Source of the DNA: Cystobacter ferrugineus
Lineage (GTDB): Bacteria; Myxococcota; Myxococcia; Myxococcales; Myxococcaceae
Assembly: GCF_001887355.1 (NCBI RefSeq)
Contig: NZ_MPIN01000021.1
Location: 44,790-108,789, forward strand
Length of the DNA: 64,000 nucleotides
Reading direction: 5' to 3'
A program made the position numbers and the translations under genes. Each line of letters begins with the position of its first letter. Position 1 is the first letter of the stretch. This document shows positions 46,106 to 54,519 of the stretch, in pieces. The notes under the pieces were generated by a model, which did not search any database, had not been told where the DNA came from, and saw nothing but the letters and a program-made list of their open reading frames with translations.

Positions 46106-48184
46106 TCAGGGCCCTGGCGCCACCGGAGCCAGCCGCCCCAGGGGACGAACCTGCAGTTGCAGATCCAGTTCACCGTAGGTGAGGACCGCGACGTCGGGAA
46201 AGGCGCCCTCGCACAGCTTGCGCAGGGTGCGCCGGACGTCCGGTGCCGTGAGCAGCACGGTCTGCCCGCCCGCGGCGATGCGCTTCACCCCCTCGAGGAT
46301 TTCCGCGATCCGCTCGGGAGCGGGCGAGGGGCCACGCCCCCCGGCGGAGCGCAGCATCTCCTCGATCTCCGGATCCACGAGATAGGCGAAGAGCGGTCCC
46401 GAGGGCGCGAACTTGTGGCTCAAGTAACGTGACAGCGCCTGACGGCAGCGCTCGACCAGGGCCGCGGCATCTCCCTCGGTGGTGGGCGCCACCAAGGCCT
46501 CCAGGATGGCGCGCAGGTCGCGGATGCTCACCTGCTCGTCCACGAGCTTGCGCAGGACCTCGGTGAGCAGCGGCAGGGGCACCTTCTGGAGTGCTTCCTT
46601 CACCAGGGTGGGCGCCTGGGCCTCGAGTCCATCCAGCAGGCCTCGCACCTCCTGTACCCCCAGGAAGCCCGCCGCGCGCACACGGAGGACGCCGCGCAGG
46701 TGCTCGGCGATGAGCTCTCCCGCGCTGCGCAGCGGAACCTGCGCCAATTCCAGGCGCGCGCGGCTGTCCGCCGGCACGCGGCTGATGGGCCTGCCCGTGA
46801 ACGGCTCCACCACGGGCTCGGCCGTCACCTCCAGGAAGGCCAGCTCCTCCGGTTGAGCCAACGCGTAGAGCATCTCCGGCACGACCTGCCCCATCCCCGC
46901 GGGCACCTCGTCGACGAGGATCCGGTACGTCCCCGCCGGCAGGTAGGCCGCCCCGGTGCGCACCCGGATGCCGGGCACGCGCACCCCCAGCTCGAGGAAG
47001 AGTTCGTCGCGGAGCCGGTTGAGCACCTGATGCACGAACGCGCCCCCCTGCTCCTGGGCCAGCCCGGTGAGGTCCGGCGAGAGATCCACCGTCAAGGGCG
47101 CCACGCCCACCGGAGCCACCGCGCTCTCCGGAGGCGCACCGGGCCCTGCCTTCCCCTCCACCCTGTCTCCGGGAGATGCCTCGCCTGGAGCGCCGGGCGC
47201 GTCCCCCGACACGGACAGGCGCGGAAGGACATACGCGAGCCCGCCCAGCGCGGCGCCCAGGCCGAGGAAGGTCAGATGCGGCATTCCCGGCATCAAGGTG
47301 AGCGCCCCGCAGAGCGCCACCACCACCCAGAGTGCCCGGGCCTCACCGAAGATCTGCGCGCCAATGTCCGAGCCGAGCGAATCCTCCTCCTTCTCCGAGG
47401 CCACGCGCGTGACGACGAGACCCGCCGCCACCGCGATGCAGAGGGAGGGAATCTGGGACACCAGCCCATCTCCGATGGCGATGAGCGCATAGGTGGAGGC
47501 CGCTTCCGCCACCGTCATTCCGTTCTGCAGCACGCCAATGCAACTCCCCCCCAGGAGATTGACCAGGACGATGACCAGACCCGCGATGACGTCTCCCTTC
47601 ACGAACTTCATCGCACCGTCCATGGCTCCGAACATCTGCGACTCGCGCTCCAGGTCGCGCCGTCGGCGGCGGGCCCGCGCCTGATCGATGGCACCCGCGC
47701 GGAGATCCGCGTCGATGGACATCTGCTTGCCCGGCATCGCATCCAGGGTGAAGCGCGCGGAGACCTCGGCCACGCGCTCGGCGCCCTTGGCCACCACGAG
47801 GAACTGCACCAACGTGAGGATGGCGAAGATGACCGCGCCGACGACGTAATCGCCCCGGACGACGAACTCGCCGAACGCCTGGATGATTTCCCCCGCGTGG
47901 CCGTCCGCCAGGGCCAGGCGCGTGGACGACACGTTGAGCGCGAGCCGGAAGAGCGTGGTGAACAGGAGCAGCGTCGGAAAGGACGTCACCTTCAACGCAT
48001 CCCGGGCCTGGAGCGCCGCCACCAGCAGCGACACCGCCGCCACCAGGTTGAGGGCCAGCCCCAGGTCCAACAGCCAGGGCGGCAAGGGGATGATGAGCGC
48101 GCCCAGCACCGCGACCATCGCCACGGCGAGCACCACGTCCGAGGAACTGCGTGCCCGCAGGAGAATCTTCATCAATCGGTTCAT
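46106..48184 (-). CDS. sctV: Type III export gate protein SctV (FlhA homologue)
   Basis: Ring-forming export gate component, 692 residues: about eight N-terminal transmembrane helices (to about 330), then a cytosolic domain (about 370-690) that docks substrates and chaperones. The FHIPEP signature is seen as SARFTLDAMPGKQMSIDADL at about residues 147-166. Last gene of the T3SS run. ATG 48184 is 32 bases after sctU. Confidence 0.95.
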   Translation of the reverse strand: MNRLMKILLRARSSSDVVLAVAMVAVLGALIIPLPPWLLDLGLALNLVAAVSLLVAALQARDALKVTSFPTLLLFTTLFRLALNVSSTRLALADGHAGEIIQAFGEFVVRGDYVVGAVIFAILTLVQFLVVAKGAERVAEVSARFTLDAMPGKQMSIDADLRAGAIDQARARRRRRDLERESQMFGAMDGAMKFVKGDVIAGLVIVLVNLLGGSCIGVLQNGMTVAEAASTYALIAIGDGLVSQIPSLCIAVAAGLVVTRVASEKEEDSLGSDIGAQIFGEARALWVVVALCGALTLMPGMPHLTFLGLGAALGGLAYVLPRLSVSGDAPGAPGEASPGDRVEGKAGPGAPPESAVAPVGVAPLTVDLSPDLTGLAQEQGGAFVHQVLNRLRDELFLELGVRVPGIRVRTGAAYLPAGTYRILVDEVPAGMGQVVPEMLYALAQPEELAFLEVTAEPVVEPFTGRPISRVPADSRARLELAQVPLRSAGELIAEHLRGVLRVRAAGFLGVQEVRGLLDGLEAQAPTLVKEALQKVPLPLLTEVLRKLVDEQVSIRDLRAILEALVAPTTEGDAAALVERCRQALSRYLSHKFAPSGPLFAYLVDPEIEEMLRSAGGRGPSPAPERIAEILEGVKRIAAGGQTVLLTAPDVRRTLRKLCEGAFPDVAVLTYGELDLQLQVRPLGRLAPVAPGP

Positions 48185-48216
48185 GATCTCTGCCTTTCGT
48201 GGAGGCTCCTCCACGC

Positions 48217-49227
48217 CTACGGCTCCCGTGCCACCCGGAGCACCGCCGCGGCGGCCTGGTACAATTCCTCGGGGATCTCCTCCCCGACGTCGTAGTGCAC
48301 GAGGCTGCGCGCCAGTGGCACGTCCCGCACCACGGGAATGCCGAGCCGCTCGGCCTCACGCCTCAACGCGAGCGCGTCCGCCTCGCGCCCCTTGCCGACG
48401 AGATAGGGCGCCTCGCATTCCTCCGGCTCGTAGCGAAGCGCGACCGCGAGGTGCGTGGGGTTGACGACCACGACACTCGCCTTGCCCACCCCACGCGCCG
48501 GCCCCCCCGCCGCCCATTGTCGATGGAGCGCCCGTCGCTGGCTCTTGTGATGGGGATCTCCCTCGCTCTCCTTGTGCTCGCGCTTCACCTCCTCGCGAGT
48601 CATCATCAAGTCCTTCAGGTGCCTCCGGCGCGCGAGCACGTAGTCCCCCACGCCCAGGACCACGAGCACCCAGACGAGCCGCAACACGAGAGGCTCCAAC
48701 CGCTTCACGCCGTGCTCCAGGCCCAACGTGCCCGTCAGCCAGACGGAGCGCAGCACATCCGGCCCCGCCTCCACGGCCTCGCGCCACACCAGCCACCCCA
48801 CTCCCACCGCCACGAGCAGCGCCTTGCCCAGCTCGATGAGCGGCCTCACGCCGAGGAGTTTCTTCAACCCCGCCAGGGGATTGACGCGCTCCCATTTCGG
48901 CACCACATGGTCCGCGTTCATCTCGAGCCCCACCGTGGCCACGGACACCACCAGGGAGGCCAGCCAGGCGCACCCGAGCGGAGGACCCACCAGGAGCAGC
49001 AGCAGGACTCCCGCCTCCTCGAGTGCACCCGCGGACTCCTGGTGCAGCATCAACCGGGCCGTCCACGCCTTCAGCCGGGTGAAGCCCAGGGGGGCCACGA
49101 CCGACAAGGCCCAGAAGCCTCCCAGGGTCACCACGCTGGAGGACAGCAGGCGGCTGCGCGGAATCCGCCCCTGCCGGCGCGCCTCGCGCAGACGCTTCGC
49201 GGAGGGCTGCTCCGTCTTCCCGCTCAC
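48217..49227 (-). CDS. sctU: Type III export switch protein SctU (FlhB homologue)
   Basis: 336 residues: EQPSAKRLREARRQGRIPRS start typical of FlhB/SctU, four membrane helices (about 32-195), a conserved KREHKESEGDPHHKSQRR linker, and the autocleavage site N256-P-T-H259 (VVNPTHLAVAL). An intact NPTH predicts the self-cleavage that allows substrate switching. It overlaps sctT by 4 bases. Confidence 0.96.
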   Translation of the reverse strand: MSGKTEQPSAKRLREARRQGRIPRSRLLSSSVVTLGGFWALSVVAPLGFTRLKAWTARLMLHQESAGALEEAGVLLLLLVGPPLGCAWLASLVVSVATVGLEMNADHVVPKWERVNPLAGLKKLLGVRPLIELGKALLVAVGVGWLVWREAVEAGPDVLRSVWLTGTLGLEHGVKRLEPLVLRLVWVLVVLGVGDYVLARRRHLKDLMMTREEVKREHKESEGDPHHKSQRRALHRQWAAGGPARGVGKASVVVVNPTHLAVALRYEPEECEAPYLVGKGREADALALRREAERLGIPVVRDVPLARSLVHYDVGEEIPEELYQAAAAVLRVAREP

Positions 49228-50018
49228 CGCGCCACCTCCGCCAGTTGGAACAAGGCGTCCTCCACTTCGAGGAAACCCGCGAGCAGCCGCTCACAGAACA
49301 GCCCCACGCCCAGCCACAGCAGAGCGCCTCCCGCGAGGATGCGCAGGGGCGCGCCCATGTCCTGGAGATTCACCTGGGGCGCGGCACGCGATACGAGACC
49401 CACCAGGCAATCCACCGCCATCACCGCCGCGGCCACCGGCGCCCCAACCGCCAGGCCCGTGGCCATGGCCCCTCCCGCGAGCCCCACGACACGCAGCACC
49501 GCCCCCTCCCCGGGCACATACGCGCCCAAGGGCACCCAGCCAAAGCCCCGCACCAGCCCCGACAGCACCACGGGCATGAGCCCTCCCGTGATCACCAGCC
49601 CCACGAGCAGCGGGTGGAGCGCGTCTCCCGTGGCCGATTCGCGAGACCCCGTGACAGGCAGGCTCGCCTCCGCGGAGGTGCCTCGGAACAGGTCGATGAA
49701 ACGACCCCCCATCCGCGCCGCGTCGAAGGGCAGCGCCGCGACCAGTCCCAGCGACACCCCATAGGTCAGCTCCTTCATCGTCAGCGCGGCCAGGTGCACG
49801 GGCGACGTCACGGGTGTGGACAGGGACACCCCCGCCTCCAAATGAAGGAAGAGGGCGAGGCTCAGCACCAGCGCGAGCTTCACCGTCGTCGGAGCCGCCT
49901 GTCCTCCCAGCAGCGGACAGAGGAAGGCCACCGGCAGCAGTCGCGCGGCGCACAACGCCACCGCCACCACGTCTGGCCCCCAGGACGCGAACCATCCCCC
50001 AAGCAGTTCCCACCTCAT
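49224..50018 (-). CDS. sctT: Type III export apparatus protein SctT (FliR homologue)
   Basis: 264 residues, about six hydrophobic helices, FliR/SctT fold of the export gate. Recognised by CAARLLPVAFLCPLLGGQ, TMKELTYGVSLGLVAALPF and DAARMGGRFIDLFRG. The ATG at 50018 overlaps the sctS stop; an in-frame extension to 50120 lies inside sctS and is rejected. Confidence 0.93.
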   Translation of the reverse strand: MRWELLGGWFASWGPDVVAVALCAARLLPVAFLCPLLGGQAAPTTVKLALVLSLALFLHLEAGVSLSTPVTSPVHLAALTMKELTYGVSLGLVAALPFDAARMGGRFIDLFRGTSAEASLPVTGSRESATGDALHPLLVGLVITGGLMPVVLSGLVRGFGWVPLGAYVPGEGAVLRVVGLAGGAMATGLAVGAPVAAAVMAVDCLVGLVSRAAPQVNLQDMGAPLRILAGGALLWLGVGLFCERLLAGFLEVEDALFQLAEVAR

Positions 50019-50284
50019 CCGCCCACCTCCGCGATGAAGCCCAGGACCTGATGCGTGAAGAGCGTGAGCTGACCGGCGATCCACGGCCCGGCCACCACCA
50101 GGGCCAGCACCGCCGCGCACAGCTTGGGCACCACCGTGAGCGTGCTCTCCTGCAACTGCGTGGTGGCCTGGAAGAGACTCATCAGGAAGCCCACCACCAG
50201 GCTCGCGCCAATGGGTGGCAGGGACGCGAGCACCATCAGGAGGAGGGCCTCCCGTCCCAGGGAAAGCAACATGTCCTGGGTCAT
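50015..50284 (-). CDS. sctS: Type III export apparatus protein SctS (FliQ homologue)
   Basis: 89 residues with two transmembrane helices. EALLLMVLASLPPIGASLVVGFL and FQATTQLQESTLTVVPK are the FliQ/SctS signature. It sits between sctR (4 bases) and sctT (4-base overlap), the usual R-S-T order. ATG 50284. Confidence 0.95.
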   Translation of the reverse strand: MTQDMLLSLGREALLLMVLASLPPIGASLVVGFLMSLFQATTQLQESTLTVVPKLCAAVLALVVAGPWIAGQLTLFTHQVLGFIAEVGG

Positions 50285-50288
50285 GACA

Positions 50289-51014
50289 TCACCGGTAGCC
50301 GAGGATGAGGCCGCGCGCGAGCAGCGACCAACCATCCACCGCGACGAAGAGGAGGATCTTGAAGGGCAGGCTCACCTGGCTGGGCGACAGGGACTGCATT
50401 CCCAGGGCGAGCAGGACGTTGGCGACGACCATGTCCAGCACCAGGAACGGAAGGAAGACGAGGAAGCCGATTTGAAACGCCTCCTTCAGCTCGGTGAGGA
50501 CGAAGGCGGGAATGACCACGAACAGGCTCTCTTCGTGGACCTGCTCCGCCTCCTCGGGTGGGCGCAGCTCACGCGCCAGGTCCACCAGCCGAGCGCGTTC
50601 CTCCGGACTGCCGTGCTTGACCAGGAAGGCACGCAGCGGCTCGGTCACCCTCCCCGCGGCATCGAGGAGCCTCGCGCCAGAGCCCACGTCCTCGTAGACG
50701 GCCTGCCCCGCGTCGTACATGCGCTCCACGACGGGCGCCATGATGTGCCCCGACAACACCGCGGCGAGCCCCGTGAGCACGAGGGTGGGCGGGGCTTGCT
50801 GCGTCCCCATGGCCGAGCGCGCCAGGGACAGCACCACGGCGATCTTCGAGAAGCTCGTCAGCATCAACACCGCGAAGGGCAGCAGGGACATCACCGCCAG
50901 CATCCCCATCATCGACAGCGGTGTGCCCGCGAAGGACATCTGCGACAGGGAGGGCTCCGCCGCCGAGGCGAGTCCGGGCATGAGCAACCCCCCCACCAGC
51001 CACGCGCTTCTCAT
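50289..51014 (-). CDS. sctR: Type III export apparatus protein SctR (FliP homologue)
   Basis: 241 residues. Begins with a cleavable-looking signal peptide (to about 18, GLASAAEP) as in flagellar FliP, unlike most injectisome SctR proteins. Family motifs: SFSKIAVVLSLARSAMGTQQ, PPTLVLTGLAAVLSGHIM and VIPAFVLTELKEAFQIGFLV. It overlaps the FliO-like gene by 4 bases. Confidence 0.95.
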   Translation of the reverse strand: MRSAWLVGGLLMPGLASAAEPSLSQMSFAGTPLSMMGMLAVMSLLPFAVLMLTSFSKIAVVLSLARSAMGTQQAPPTLVLTGLAAVLSGHIMAPVVERMYDAGQAVYEDVGSGARLLDAAGRVTEPLRAFLVKHGSPEERARLVDLARELRPPEEAEQVHEESLFVVIPAFVLTELKEAFQIGFLVFLPFLVLDMVVANVLLALGMQSLSPSQVSLPFKILLFVAVDGWSLLARGLILGYR

Positions 51015-51427
51015 GACAGGGGCTCCTCGACCGCGGCATCAGCCACCACGCGTCGGCGCGACCGGGACTTCACGCGCACGGATGCTCGTGCCGGACGGAT
51101 CTCCGCGAAGGAATCGCCGAACACCACGAAGTAGCGGCTCCCTTCCACCTCCACCAACGCCAGCCCACAGCGCTGCGACAAGCCGGTCCGGGACACCACC
51201 CGCAGCGGCTCGGTGCGCGAGAACCCATCCCCGGCACGTCCGCGGTACATCAGCCACCCGCCCAGAACCGCCAGGGCCAGGCCGCCCAACAACGCCCGCG
51301 ACAGCGAGGTCACGGGCGCCGCGCTCCCCTGCGCCACTGCCGCCAGGCCCAGCACGAGCCCGAGCGCCAGAAGCAACCGGGTACGCGGCGACACGGAGGT
51401 CCACCAGGTCTTCATCGGCGCGCTCAC
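51011..51427 (-). CDS. FliO-like export assembly protein
   Basis: 138 residues. Two hydrophobic helices (about 17-35 and 43-62) then a small domain RVVSRTGLSQRCGLALVEV...YFVVFGDSFAEI, which follows the FliO pattern (short hydrophobic anchor plus LxLVEVxGxxY). FliO helps assemble the FliP/FliR complex in flagella and is normally absent from non-flagellar T3SS. Position between sctQ and sctR is exactly that of fliO. GTG start overlapping the sctQ stop; ATG 51415 is an alternative. The assignment is by pattern and synteny. Confidence 0.7.
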   Translation of the reverse strand: MSAPMKTWWTSVSPRTRLLLALGLVLGLAAVAQGSAAPVTSLSRALLGGLALAVLGGWLMYRGRAGDGFSRTEPLRVVSRTGLSQRCGLALVEVEGSRYFVVFGDSFAEIRPARASVRVKSRSRRRVVADAAVEEPLS

Positions 51428-52581
51428 GGCAGCAGGCAGAGGATGCGGGCACCGACCTCGCCCTCGATGTCCACCAACTCCGCCCGGGCCACCGCCCGGT
51501 CCCCCACGCGCAGCAGCACGGGCTCGCTGGCGCTGACGCGCAACGGCAGCAATGCCCCCGGCTTCAACGCCGCGAGCTCCGAGAGCGACATCGTCATCCG
51601 CGCCAGCTCGATCTCCACATCCACCGGCAGCGGGGGAAGGCCCTCGCTCCGCTCATGCACCCCGGTCACCATGTCCGACTCCTGGAGAAGTCCGCGTCCC
51701 TCGACGCGGTTCAACGTGAAACCCTCGGGGGCGAAGTCCCCCCCACATTCCAAGCCACGCAACAGCAGCCGCCCGGGACCACACAGACTCGTGCCCGACC
51801 AGCACAGCCCCGCGAACAGGATGACGTCCCCCACTCCCAACGTGGCCAACGCCTCGCGCGACAGGGAGGAACACCCCACCCGGCAATGAGCGGCCAGCCG
51901 CGCCGCCAGCACCTCGGGCGCGATCGATTCGTCACGCTCCACCGGCAGATCGTTCAGGGCGCTCTCGATGCTCCTGGCCGGAACCACCAACCGCCCCCCC
52001 GCGGTCGTCTGCCCCACCGTCACACTCAGTTCCACGCCCAGGTAGCGCTGCCGGGCATCCAGACGCGCCAGCGCCTCCGCGCGATTCACCGTCACCCCGG
52101 TGAGACGCGGACTGAAGCGCCCCTGCAACTCCCCCTGGCCCCGCAGCGCGGACAACACCGACAGTCCCACGAAGGCGAAGGAGGCCTCCTCCAGGCGCGT
52201 CAGCCCCGTGAGGGGAGTCCGCTTCGTCGTCCCCCCTGACAGACGATCCAGGACGGCGAAGAGCACGGGCGGCTCCAGTTCCAGCACCGCCGTGCCTCCC
52301 GTGGCCGACAAGTCCACCAGCGCGAATGCCGCCGTGTGCGCCAGCCCCGTCGCCGGCATCACCACCGCCTCCAGCACCCGCGCCTCCACCTGGACCGGGC
52401 AGCCCAGCTCCCGGCTCAGCACGTCGCAGACTCCCCGCATGGCCTGCCGCGCGAAGCGCACGGCCTGGGGACGCTCCTGGAGCGTCACGTGAGCACGAGA
52501 CAGACGGCGGGTGCCGAGCCGACGCAGCCCCATCGGCTTCAAGGTCGTGGACTGGGTATGGATTCCAGGGGGACTTCGCAT
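51424..52581 (-). CDS. sctQ: Type III cytosolic ring protein SctQ (FliM/FliN-like, SPOA domain)
   Basis: 385 residues. The C-terminal SPOA domain (about 318-382: PVDVEIELARMTMSLSELAAL, GALLPLRV, VLLRVGDRAVARAELVDIEG) matches SctQ/FliN; the N-terminal 300 residues resemble the FliM-like middle region with weak conservation. It builds the cytosolic sorting platform. GTGA overlap with the downstream FliO-like gene. A 113-base gap before it could hold an internal promoter. Confidence 0.88.
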   Translation of the reverse strand: MRSPPGIHTQSTTLKPMGLRRLGTRRLSRAHVTLQERPQAVRFARQAMRGVCDVLSRELGCPVQVEARVLEAVVMPATGLAHTAAFALVDLSATGGTAVLELEPPVLFAVLDRLSGGTTKRTPLTGLTRLEEASFAFVGLSVLSALRGQGELQGRFSPRLTGVTVNRAEALARLDARQRYLGVELSVTVGQTTAGGRLVVPARSIESALNDLPVERDESIAPEVLAARLAAHCRVGCSSLSREALATLGVGDVILFAGLCWSGTSLCGPGRLLLRGLECGGDFAPEGFTLNRVEGRGLLQESDMVTGVHERSEGLPPLPVDVEIELARMTMSLSELAALKPGALLPLRVSASEPVLLRVGDRAVARAELVDIEGEVGARILCLLP

Positions 52582-52694
52582 GATTCACTCCGTGCCGCGA
52601 ACGGGCCTCTCTCTTTCAGCGCCCGTGCCAGAACCCAGGCTCGTGAAATCACCCGTTTGGAGGGCGGGAGCCTCTCGAAACGGGACGAGCCGTC

Positions 52695-53204
52695 TCACCG
52701 CGTGGCTTCGCGGATGAGCCGCTCGGCCAACGCACACACCTGCTCGGTGGCCTCGGGCCCCGAGCGCTCCAACTGGAGCGAGGGAAAGAGGCTGCGGTGG
52801 TAGGGAGGCAGCCGCCGGAAGATTTCCCGCCGCAACGCCTCGGGCGCCGTCTCCATCACTCCGCGCAGCCGGGCCGCGGCATCCGGCCGCACACCGAACT
52901 CCACCGCCACCCGGGCCTGTCTCCTCGCGGACGAGAGCGCGGCGAACCCCGCCAGGTAGCCCCGGGCCCGCACCGCGTCGGACTCCCTCAAGCCCTCGAA
53001 CAGCTCCGCTGCCCGCTCCCGGCCCCACACCAGCGCCACCAGCGCCATCGCCTCCAGGGGTAACGAGGCCGGGCAACCCGGCTCGACCTCTCCTCGAGAC
53101 GAAGGCCGCACGGGCGTGGGGGTCCGCGAGCCCCGAGCCACCACGGTCCGTTCCAATTCCTGAGGGTCCCCCCCTCGCGCCGCCCCCCTGACTCCTCCCG
53201 ACAT
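52695..53204 (-). CDS. T3SS-linked protein, FliG N-domain-like
   Basis: 169 residues. First 45 residues are Gly/Arg/Pro-rich; about 48-150 is helical. The stretch LPLEAMALVALVWGRERAAE, continuing into LFEGLRESD...AALSSARRQ...VEFGV, has the hydrophobic spacing of the FliG N-terminal domain (kaAxLLxxLGxexAaxvlxxL). It starts 2 bases after the sctJ stop. FliG-N binds FliF in flagella, and SctJ is the FliF relative next door. SctK (often encoded after sctJ) is the other option. No ATPase-regulator motif seen. The call is inference from pattern and position. Confidence 0.5.
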   Translation of the reverse strand: MSGGVRGAARGGDPQELERTVVARGSRTPTPVRPSSRGEVEPGCPASLPLEAMALVALVWGRERAAELFEGLRESDAVRARGYLAGFAALSSARRQARVAVEFGVRPDAAARLRGVMETAPEALRREIFRRLPPYHRSLFPSLQLERSGPEATEQVCALAERLIREATR

Positions 53205-53206
53205 GA

Positions 53207-54001
53207 TCAAGCCACCTTGCGCGCCGCCCCCGGAGCCACCACCGGCCGCGAGGGAGCAGAAGGCGCCGCGGGCTTCGCCTCCACCCGGGCCTGAAGGTGC
53301 CGCAGGCGCAGCGTCATCCAGCACAACCCCAGCGACAGCCCCGTGATCACCAGGGACAACACCGCCAGCAGCACCCGCAGCCGCGTCAGCGGAGAAGTAC
53401 CCGGCGGAGGAGCCACCACCCGTGTGGACACCTCGTCCACCATGAGCGACACCCCCTCGGCGCTCAGTCCTTCCACGCCTCCGGCGAGCAGCGCGCGCAG
53501 CCGCTGCCTTTCCCCCTCCAGACGCGCCGCATGGCCCGGGGCCACGCGCAACAGGGCCGAGGCCTTCGCGGGCACCGGCTGCTGCCCGGGTCTCGGCATG
53601 GGGGGCACCACCAGGTGCACCCGCGCGAGAATCACCCCCTCCACCGTCTGCAGCGTCTTCTCCAACCCCTGCTCCATCACCCGCACCCGGCAGAGCTGCT
53701 CCTCCACCGGCGTGCGCACCAGGCCGCCCCCTCCGAAGACGTCACACCCCGCGTCCTCCGGCGGCCTCGGCAGTCCCAGTTCGGCGAGGATCCGCACCGC
53801 GTCCGAGCCCTGCTCCCCCGTCACTTCGATGGCCCACGTGGGCTTCTTGCCCGTCTCGGGCACCTTGCGCGCATCGAGCCCCCGCTCGACGAGCACCCGC
53901 TGCAGTTCGTTGGCCTGGCGCTCATCCAGGCCATGTTGGATACGGTCCTGACAGCCCGTGGCACACACGAGCAGCAGGAAGAGACAGCGTCGCGAGAACA
54001 T
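53207..54001 (-). CDS. sctJ: Type III inner-membrane ring lipoprotein SctJ (FliF relative)
   Basis: 264 residues. N-terminal lipoprotein signal ending at Cys 17 (ATGC), two ring-building motifs (RQANELQRVLVERGLDARKV; EEQLCRVRVMEQGLEKTLQT and VILARVHLVVPP), then one transmembrane helix (about 211-233) and a basic tail. Typical SctJ architecture. GAGGAG site before ATG 54001. It sits directly after sctI. Confidence 0.93.
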   Translation of the reverse strand: MFSRRCLFLLLVCATGCQDRIQHGLDERQANELQRVLVERGLDARKVPETGKKPTWAIEVTGEQGSDAVRILAELGLPRPPEDAGCDVFGGGGLVRTPVEEQLCRVRVMEQGLEKTLQTVEGVILARVHLVVPPMPRPGQQPVPAKASALLRVAPGHAARLEGERQRLRALLAGGVEGLSAEGVSLMVDEVSTRVVAPPPGTSPLTRLRVLLAVLSLVITGLSLGLCWMTLRLRHLQARVEAKPAAPSAPSRPVVAPGAARKVA

Positions 54002-54012
54002 GGAATGACTCC

Positions 54013-54510
54013 TCACACCTGCGTCTGGAGGATCTGCTTCACGCCGCCGGTCGCCTTCTCGACGACCTTGCCGGCGAGATCGAGCTCCTGGCTCGCCCGG
54101 TACACATGGGCCTGGAAGGCGAGCAGCTCCGCCGCGGAGAACGATCTGCCGGACTCGGCCAGCTCCAGGATGTGATCCAACCGCCTCTGTGCTTCCCCCA
54201 CCCGGTCCAACACCCGCGCCGCCTGGGCTTCTCCGGGCTTGGGCACCGCGCCCACCTGCCCCGCGGCCTTCACCTCCGACCGCCCCCCCGAGACCCGCTC
54301 CACGCCTCCCGTCTCGCACACCCCACGCGCCGCCTCGGGCCGCTGCACGGGCACCCGGCTCGGCGCGCCCTCGGTGGCCACCGGAATGCCCGGCGGCCTG
54401 GCCGCGCCCTTCGATCCCTCCATCACCTGGCTGAAACCCGCTCGGCCCGGACGCTCCAGCGCGGACGCGGCGCCGGTCCCTCCGACCGCTCCCACCTTGC
54501 CGATGGCCAT
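54013..54510 (-). CDS. sctI: Type III inner rod protein SctI-like
   Basis: 165 residues: a long low-complexity Gly/Ala/Pro N-terminus (to about 95), then a helical C-terminus. The end (AAELLAFQAHVYRASQELDL, VVEKATGGVKQILQTQV) follows the SctI/YscI C-terminal pattern ELLxxQxxxxxxxxxxxLxxKVVEKxTxGVKxxLxxQ. The long N-terminus is unusual (YscI is about 115 residues). It follows the small helical gene and precedes sctJ, as inner rod genes often do. Confidence 0.75.
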   Translation of the reverse strand: MAIGKVGAVGGTGAASALERPGRAGFSQVMEGSKGAARPPGIPVATEGAPSRVPVQRPEAARGVCETGGVERVSGGRSEVKAAGQVGAVPKPGEAQAARVLDRVGEAQRRLDHILELAESGRSFSAAELLAFQAHVYRASQELDLAGKVVEKATGGVKQILQTQV

Positions 54511-54519
54511 GACGTGCCC

